From Betaproteobacteria bacterium (GTDB lineage: Bacteria > Pseudomonadota > Gammaproteobacteria > Burkholderiales > SG8-39): a DNA stretch of 10,123 nt. Numbering within the stretch: position 1 is the stretch's first letter; every line of letters starts with the position of its first letter. The stretch covers positions 1 through 10,123 of the forward strand of contig JAFARH010000232.1 in the NCBI GenBank assembly GCA_019245555.1. The letters are read 5' to 3'. Positions 5,740 through 10,123 of this stretch are shown one piece after another. The notes under the pieces are model-generated. The model was not told the DNA's origin, did no database searches, and saw only the letters and a list, made by a program, of their open reading frames with translations. The position numbers and the translations under genes are program-made.

Positions 5740-7110
5740 ATGGCCAGACCTCAAGCGGTCCCGCCCGAAGCAGCGCAGGAGCCTGCGCAGCGGAACGATT
5801 CGCGTCCCGAAAAAGAGGGGGCAAAAGAGGGCGGCACCCCCGCCATCCCGCTCCACCTCTCGGAGCTGAAGGCGCACCACGTCACGCAGCTCGTCGAGAT
5901 GGCCGTCGCAAACGGCATCGAGAACGCGAGCCGCATGCGCAAGCAGGACCTGATCTTCGCGCTCCTCAAGAACCAGGCGAAGAAAGGGGCCTCGATCTAC
6001 GGCGACGGCACGCTGGAAGTGCTGCCCGACGGCTTCGGCTTCCTGCGCTCGCCCGAGACTTCCTACCTCGCGAGCACCGACGACATCTACGTCTCGCCCT
6101 CGCAGATCCGCCGCTTCAACCTGCACACGGGCGACTCGATCGAAGGCGAGATCCGCACGCCGAAAGACGGCGAGCGCTACTTCGCGCTCGTCAAGGTCGA
6201 CAAGGTCAACGGCGAGACGCCCGAGGCCGCGAAGAACAAGATCCTCTTCGAGAACCTGACGCCGCTCCATCCCGACGAGATGTTCAAGCTCGAGCGGGAA
6301 ATTAAGGCGGAAGAGAACATCACCGGCCGCGTGCTCGACATCGTCGCGCCGATCGGCAAGGGCCAGCGTGGCCTCATCGTCAGCCCGCCCAAGGCCGGCA
6401 AGACGGTGATGCTGCAACACATCGCGCACGCGCTTACTTCGAACCATCCCGAGATCACCCTCATCGTGCTCCTCATCGACGAGCGCCCTGAGGAAGTGAC
6501 CGAAATGACGCGCACGGTGCGCGGCGAGGTGGTCGCCTCGACGTTCGATGAGCCGGCTTCGCGTCACGTGCAGGTGGCCGAGATGGTGATCGAGAAGGCG
6601 AAGCGCCTGGTCGAGCACAAGAAGGATGTGGTGATCCTGCTCGACTCCATTACGAGACTGGCGCGCGCCTATAACACCGTGGTTCCGGCCTCCGGCAAGG
6701 TACTCACGGGCGGCGTGGATGCCAACGCACTCCAGAAGCCCAAGCGCTTCGTCGGTGCCGCCCGTAACGTCGAGGAAGGCGGCTCGCTCACCATCATCGC
6801 CACGGCGCTGATCGACACGGGCAGCCGGATGGACGACGTGATCTACGAAGAATTCAAGGGCACCGGTAACCTGGAAGTGCACCTCGACCGCCGGATGCAC
6901 GAGAAGCGCATCTACCCGGCCATCAACGTGAACCGCTCCGGAACGCGCCGCGAAGAGCTCCTGATCGACGCGCCCGTCCTGCAGAAGATCTGGGTGCTGC
7001 GGAAGCTCCTCTTTCCCATGGATGAGCTCGAGGCGGCCGAGTTCCTGATCGATAAACTGAAGGCGACGAAGTCGAATTCGGAGTTCTTCGATTCGATGCG
7101 CCGCGGCTAA
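5740..7110 (+). CDS. rho: Transcription termination factor Rho
   Basis: Hexameric RNA-dependent ATPase and helicase that ends transcription at Rho-dependent sites. The 456-residue product matches E. coli Rho with an offset of 37 residues. The helix-bundle domain contains [13 protein letters not shown] (64-76), and the primary RNA-binding cold-shock-like domain contains GFGF at 98-101. The Walker A is PPKAGKT (216-222, Lys221), the Walker B Asp is 302 in VILLDSITR, the Q- and R-loop region is near 320-336, and the arginine finger is Arg403 in SGTRREELL. The C-terminus is complete. About 38 residues rich in Pro, Glu, Ala and Lys precede the usual LSELK beginning and look disordered. Start choice is uncertain: ATG 5740 gives the shorter extension, while ATG 5665 would add 25 residues. 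Neither has a clear Shine-Dalgarno, and no ATG or GTG exists at the classical start position. Confidence 0.97.
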   Translation: MARPQAVPPEAAQEPAQRNDSRPEKEGAKEGGTPAIPLHLSELKAHHVTQLVEMAVANGIENASRMRKQDLIFALLKNQAKKGASIYGDGTLEVLPDGFGFLRSPETSYLASTDDIYVSPSQIRRFNLHTGDSIEGEIRTPKDGERYFALVKVDKVNGETPEAAKNKILFENLTPLHPDEMFKLEREIKAEENITGRVLDIVAPIGKGQRGLIVSPPKAGKTVMLQHIAHALTSNHPEITLIVLLIDERPEEVTEMTRTVRGEVVASTFDEPASRHVQVAEMVIEKAKRLVEHKKDVVILLDSITRLARAYNTVVPASGKVLTGGVDANALQKPKRFVGAARNVEEGGSLTIIATALIDTGSRMDDVIYEEFKGTGNLEVHLDRRMHEKRIYPAINVNRSGTRREELLIDAPVLQKIWVLRKLLFPMDELEAAEFLIDKLKATKSNSEFFDSMRRG

Positions 7111-7119
7111 AAATCCCTG

Positions 7120-7125
7120 TATAAT
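7120..7125 (+). promoter_or_regulatory. Consensus -10 element of rpmE
   Basis: A perfect TATAAT lies ten bases after the rho stop codon, with a predicted transcription start near 7132 and a leader of about 20 bases. No good -35 hexamer is found at 16-18 bases upstream, inside the last codons of rho. The position between rho and rpmE and the perfect hexamer still make it a likely promoter for the ribosomal protein gene. Confidence 0.55.
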
Positions 7126-7152
7126 CCGCGCCTTCGTAAAGAAGGCCCCATC

Positions 7153-7410
7153 ATGAAATCAGGCACGCACCCCGAATACAAGCCGGTGATCTTCCACGAC
7201 ACCAGCGTCAATCATTCCTTCCTCACGCGCTCGTCGATCGACACGAAAGGTCGCGAGACGATGAAGTGGACCGACGGCAAGGAGTACCCGGTCATCAAGG
7301 TCGAGGTCTCCTCCGAGTCCCACTCGTACTACACCGGCAAGCAGAAGATCGTCGACACGGCAGGCCGCGTCGAGAAGTTCAAGCGGCGCTACACCAAGAA
7401 AAGCAAGTAA
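7153..7410 (+). CDS. rpmE: Ribosomal protein L31, type B (zinc-independent form)
   Basis: An 85-residue protein of the large ribosomal subunit, part of the bridge region between subunits. The family pattern is clear: [14 protein letters not shown] (6-19), then the type B insertion region around residues 25-45, [14 protein letters not shown] (53-66) and [11 protein letters not shown] near the end. It contains no cysteine at all, so the zinc-binding CxxC motifs of the type A protein are missing. This is the form used without zinc (RpmE2/YkgM-like). AGAAGG about nine bases before the ATG is the ribosome binding site. The gene is next to rho, which is common in proteobacteria, and the basic C-terminus fits rRNA binding. 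Whether a second, zinc-containing L31 exists elsewhere cannot be seen here. Confidence 0.95.
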   Translation: MKSGTHPEYKPVIFHDTSVNHSFLTRSSIDTKGRETMKWTDGKEYPVIKVEVSSESHSYYTGKQKIVDTAGRVEKFKRRYTKKSK

Positions 7411-7413
7411 AGC

Positions 7414-7434
7414 CCGGGGCCGATGCTGCCCCGG
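7414..7434 (+). promoter_or_regulatory. Hairpin enclosing the start codon of the membrane glycosyltransferase-like gene
   Basis: CCGGGGC at 7414-7420 pairs perfectly with GCCCCGG at 7428-7434 around a seven-base loop, CGATGCT, which contains the ATG. The stem begins four bases after the rpmE stop. No T-run follows, so it does not look like an intrinsic terminator. It could lower initiation, or partly attenuate transcription from rpmE. Confidence 0.5.
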
Positions 7435-9057
7435 ATCAATCTGCCGCCTAAACCGGCGGCGCTCGTTGTCCTCGCCGCGCTCTTCGTCGTGCCCGGCCTC
7501 GCCGCGCACGATCTCTGGAAGACGCAGGACGCAATCGGCCTCGGCGTTGTGCACGCGATGGCCGTAAGGCACGACATCATCGTGCCGCACATCGCCGGCC
7601 AGGTCTGGCTCTACGACCAGCCGCTCTATCACTGGTTCGCCCTCGCCTTCGCCCTGCCGCTCGGCTGGGCTTTGGAATTCCATGCCGCGGCGCGGCTTGC
7701 AAGCGGCGCTTTCGTCGCGGCTGCGTTCTGGCTCATCTACGTCGCCGGGCGCGAATGGTCCAGCGAGGAACAGCGTCGCGTCACATCGTCGGCCGCGCTG
7801 CTGACTCTTCTTGGCTGCCTCGGCCTCCTCGTGCACGCGCACGAGGCGTTGCCGGAGCTCGCATCGCTCGCCGCCATGTGCGGTGCGCTGGCCGCGCTGC
7901 CCTACTCCATCGAGAAGCCGAGGCGCGCGGGACTCGCGTTCGGCGTCGCCCTCGGTCTCGCATTCCTCAGCGCGACCTGGATCGCACCGGTCTCGCTAGC
8001 TCTCGCCGTCTTAGCCGCGCATTTCGGCTGTCCGGAATGGCGCATGCGCAGGAGCACGCCTTTCCTCGGCGCCGCCCTCGCCGCCGCAGTTGTGGTTGGC
8101 ACGATCTGGCCACTCGCCTTGCGCATCCGCTCCCCCGAGCTCTTCGACGCCTGGCGCACGATCCTCTTCGCGCGCGAAGGCACGGTCGTCGGCAACCTGC
8201 GCCACTTCATTGCCACGGCGAGTTGGTTCACCTGGCCCGCGTGGCCGCTCGCGCTGTGGGGCGCCTGGTCGCTCCGACGCCGCTGGCGCGAGACGCGGCT
8301 CTTCGTGCCGGCGCTCGCGAGCGTACTGATGATCGTGCTGCACATCGTTTGGGGGCCGCCGCAGGACGAGAACCTGGTCCCGCTCCTCGCGCCCCTCGCG
8401 CTGCTCGCTGCGCACGGCATGTACACATTGCGGCGTGGCGCCTTTGCGGCGCTCGACTGGTTCGGCGTGCTGACCTTCGGCGTGGCCGCCGGTTTCGTCT
8501 GGATCGCGTACATCGCCATGCTGACCGGCGTGCCGGGGCCGATCTCGCGCAACTTTGCGCGCATCGCGCCCGGCTTCGTCATGCACTTCCAGCCGATCGC
8601 GCTCGTCGTCGCGCTGGCGCTCGCGGCGGCGTGGCTTTATGTGGTCTTCTACACGTCGTTCTCGCCGATGCGCAGCGTCGCGCGCTGGGCGTGCGGCATC
8701 GTGCTGCTCTGGGGCACGTTCGCCATGCTCTGGATGCCGTGGGTCGACTACCAGAAGAGCTATCGGGTGGTAGCGCTCGAGCTGCGGACCAAGCTTCCCG
8801 GAGGCACGAAATGCATCGCCGACCGCGCGCTCGGCGTCTCGCAGGCGGCCGCGCTCGACTATCGGGGCGACATCCGCACCCAATCGTTCGACCCGCTGAG
8901 GCCCACGGCTTGCTCTGTGGTGCTGGTGCAGGGAAGCCCGGGGAACGAGAACGATGCGCCGCCCGCGATTTCGGGGCGCCGGTGGGTGAAAATCGCCGAC
9001 GTAGGACGGCCCGGCGACCGCTCCGAGCGCTATCGTCTCTATCGCCTCGATCGATGA
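7423..9057 (+). CDS. Integral membrane glycosyltransferase-like protein, GT-C (ArnT/PMT) type
   Basis: A 544-residue polytopic inner-membrane protein with roughly ten or more hydrophobic segments spread over residues 11-455, followed by a soluble tail of about 85 residues likely in the periplasm. The first helix is followed by HDLWKTQDAIGLGVVHAMAVRHDIIVPHIAGQVWLYDQPLYHW (29-71). This aligns in pattern with the first periplasmic loop of ArnT and other GT39/GT83-type enzymes, which use a polyprenyl-phosphate sugar donor. Two expected motifs are altered: the usual DE reads QD (Asp36), and the E-K-P-P-L stretch reads Y-D-Q-P-L. A glycosyltransferase role is thus likely by descent but activity is not assured, and donor and acceptor are unknown. 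ATG 7423 lies 12 bases after rpmE with no strong Shine-Dalgarno and inside a small hairpin loop. The stop overlaps the pgi start (ATGA). Confidence 0.75.
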   Translation: MLPRINLPPKPAALVVLAALFVVPGLAAHDLWKTQDAIGLGVVHAMAVRHDIIVPHIAGQVWLYDQPLYHWFALAFALPLGWALEFHAAARLASGAFVAAAFWLIYVAGREWSSEEQRRVTSSAALLTLLGCLGLLVHAHEALPELASLAAMCGALAALPYSIEKPRRAGLAFGVALGLAFLSATWIAPVSLALAVLAAHFGCPEWRMRRSTPFLGAALAAAVVVGTIWPLALRIRSPELFDAWRTILFAREGTVVGNLRHFIATASWFTWPAWPLALWGAWSLRRRWRETRLFVPALASVLMIVLHIVWGPPQDENLVPLLAPLALLAAHGMYTLRRGAFAALDWFGVLTFGVAAGFVWIAYIAMLTGVPGPISRNFARIAPGFVMHFQPIALVVALALAAAWLYVVFYTSFSPMRSVARWACGIVLLWGTFAMLWMPWVDYQKSYRVVALELRTKLPGGTKCIADRALGVSQAAALDYRGDIRTQSFDPLRPTACSVVLVQGSPGNENDAPPAISGRRWVKIADVGRPGDRSERYRLYRLDR

Positions 9058-10123
9058 ACACCACCTCGCCCACGGAGTGCACGGCCTGGACGCAGCTCGG
9101 CGCGCACGCCGAGAGCTGGCGCGGAGTGCAGTTGCGCGAGCTCTTCGACAACGATGCCGAGCGCAGCGCCCAATTGAACGTCGAGGCTGCAGGCGTGCGC
9201 TACGACTATTCGCGCCAGCGGCTCGGCGCCATGACGCTACGCCTGCTGTCGCACCTCGCCGAAGAGCGCGGCCTTGCCGAATGGCGCGAGGCTCTCCTCT
9301 CCGGCAAGGTCGTCAACTCCACCGAGAATCGCCCCGCGTGGCACACCGCGCTGCGCGCTGCGAAGCCACCGAAGGAGGTCGCCGAAACGCTTGAACGCAT
9401 GCGCTCCCTCGCGAAGGCCGCGCATTCGGGCAAGTTCAAGCGCGTGGTGAACCTCGGCACCGGCGGCTCCGACCTCGGGCCGCGCCTGGTCGCCGACGCC
9501 TTGAGCAACAAGGCGCTCGACGTCCGCTTCGCCGCCAATGTCGACCCGCATGATCTCGGGCGCGCGCTCGAGGGTGCGGCGCCGGACAGCACGCTCTTCG
9601 TCATCGCCTCAAAGACCTTCACCACACAGGAAACGATGTCAAACGCCGAAGCGGCGAAGCGCTGGGGCGGCAAGCATTTCTATGCGGTGAGCGCCAACGT
9701 CGAGCTCGCCAAGAAGTTCGGCGCCAGCGAAGTGCTGCCGATGTGGGACTGGGTCGGCGGCCGGTTCTCCGTCTGGTCTGCGGTCGGCTTCGCTGCCATG
9801 TGCGCGATCGGCACCGAGGCGTTCGACGAGTTCCTGGCCGGCGGCCGCGAGGTCGACGAGCACTTCGCAGCCACGCCGCTCGAGAAAAACATTCCGGTGC
9901 TGATGGCGCTCGTCGGCGTGTGGAACACGAACTTCCTCGGCGCGACGACGCACGCCGTGCTGCCCTATGCCAATGCGCTGCGCCTGCTCCCGGCCTACCT
10001 CCAGCAGCTCGACATGGAATCGAACGGCAAGCGCGTCGATCGGAACGGCAAGGCCGTCGACTACGCGACGGCGCCGGTGCTGTGGGGCGCCGAAGGCACC
10101 GTAAGCCAGCACTCGTTCCACCA
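9054..10123 (+). CDS. pgi: Glucose-6-phosphate isomerase (3' end missing)
   Basis: Cytoplasmic enzyme that interconverts glucose 6-phosphate and fructose 6-phosphate in glycolysis, gluconeogenesis and sugar-nucleotide supply. The first 356 residues are present; the rest lies beyond the right edge. Recognisable parts are NSTENRPAWHTALR (88-101), the sugar-phosphate loop LGTGGSDLGP (134-143), SKTFTTQET (186-194), the family signature DWVGGRFSVWSAVG (232-245), and the start of the second signature region at WGAEGTVSQHSFH (344-356). In the phosphate loop a Thr stands where Ile is common, a mild change. The ATG overlaps the stop of the membrane glycosyltransferase-like gene by four bases, so translation is probably coupled. 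No separate promoter is apparent inside the end of that gene. Confidence 0.96.
   Translation, partial: MNTTSPTECTAWTQLGAHAESWRGVQLRELFDNDAERSAQLNVEAAGVRYDYSRQRLGAMTLRLLSHLAEERGLAEWREALLSGKVVNSTENRPAWHTALRAAKPPKEVAETLERMRSLAKAAHSGKFKRVVNLGTGGSDLGPRLVADALSNKALDVRFAANVDPHDLGRALEGAAPDSTLFVIASKTFTTQETMSNAEAAKRWGGKHFYAVSANVELAKKFGASEVLPMWDWVGGRFSVWSAVGFAAMCAIGTEAFDEFLAGGREVDEHFAATPLEKNIPVLMALVGVWNTNFLGATTHAVLPYANALRLLPAYLQQLDMESNGKRVDRNGKAVDYATAPVLWGAEGTVSQHSFH

Noticed and set aside
5641..6900. A 419-codon minus-strand frame opposite rho
   Set aside because: Rho is conserved throughout on the plus strand, and the antisense translation is low-complexity Arg/Leu/Asp-rich sequence with no known fold.

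Overview
The window is GC-rich chromosomal DNA and most resembles a betaproteobacterium. The best pointer is the block fdxA (minus strand) facing trxA, then rho and a cysteine-free (type B) L31 gene, with protein sequences very close to proteobacterial families. The genus cannot be fixed from this window. Nothing mobile is visible: no transposase, integrase, tRNA, rRNA or CRISPR array. The gene content is mainly housekeeping.

Left part (1-2120, minus strand): a two-gene unit holds a compact acyl-CoA ligase and a membrane-anchored metallophosphoesterase. The two overlap by 4 bases (GTGA), and the phosphoesterase runs off the left edge. Back to back with them, only 19 bases away, start cydA and cydB on the plus strand (2140-4406). 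These encode a bd-type quinol oxidase of the short Q-loop, cyanide-insensitive-like class. A 20-base perfect palindrome ends this unit and also terminates the next gene, which converges on it.

Middle part (4454-5618): a small HicB-like antitoxin gene on the minus strand has a very strong ribosome binding site but no adjacent HicA toxin. An AT-richer spacer follows, then the seven-iron ferredoxin gene fdxA on the minus strand, which diverges from trxA on the plus strand.

Right part (5283-10123, plus strand): trxA, rho, rpmE (type B L31), an integral membrane glycosyltransferase-like protein of the GT-C/ArnT-PMT type, and pgi, cut off by the right edge. A near-consensus sigma70 promoter for rho sits across the trxA stop codon, and rpmE has its own TATAAT box. 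The glycosyltransferase-like gene follows rpmE after 12 bases, and its stop overlaps the pgi start by 4 bases. So rpmE, the membrane protein and pgi may be partly co-transcribed.

I found no convincing undescribed multi-gene system. The points worth a second look are regulatory or protein-level: leaderless-looking divergent starts at cydA, the rho leader hairpin and N-terminal extension, the solitary HicB, the start codon of the membrane protein held in a hairpin loop, and its altered GT-C motifs.
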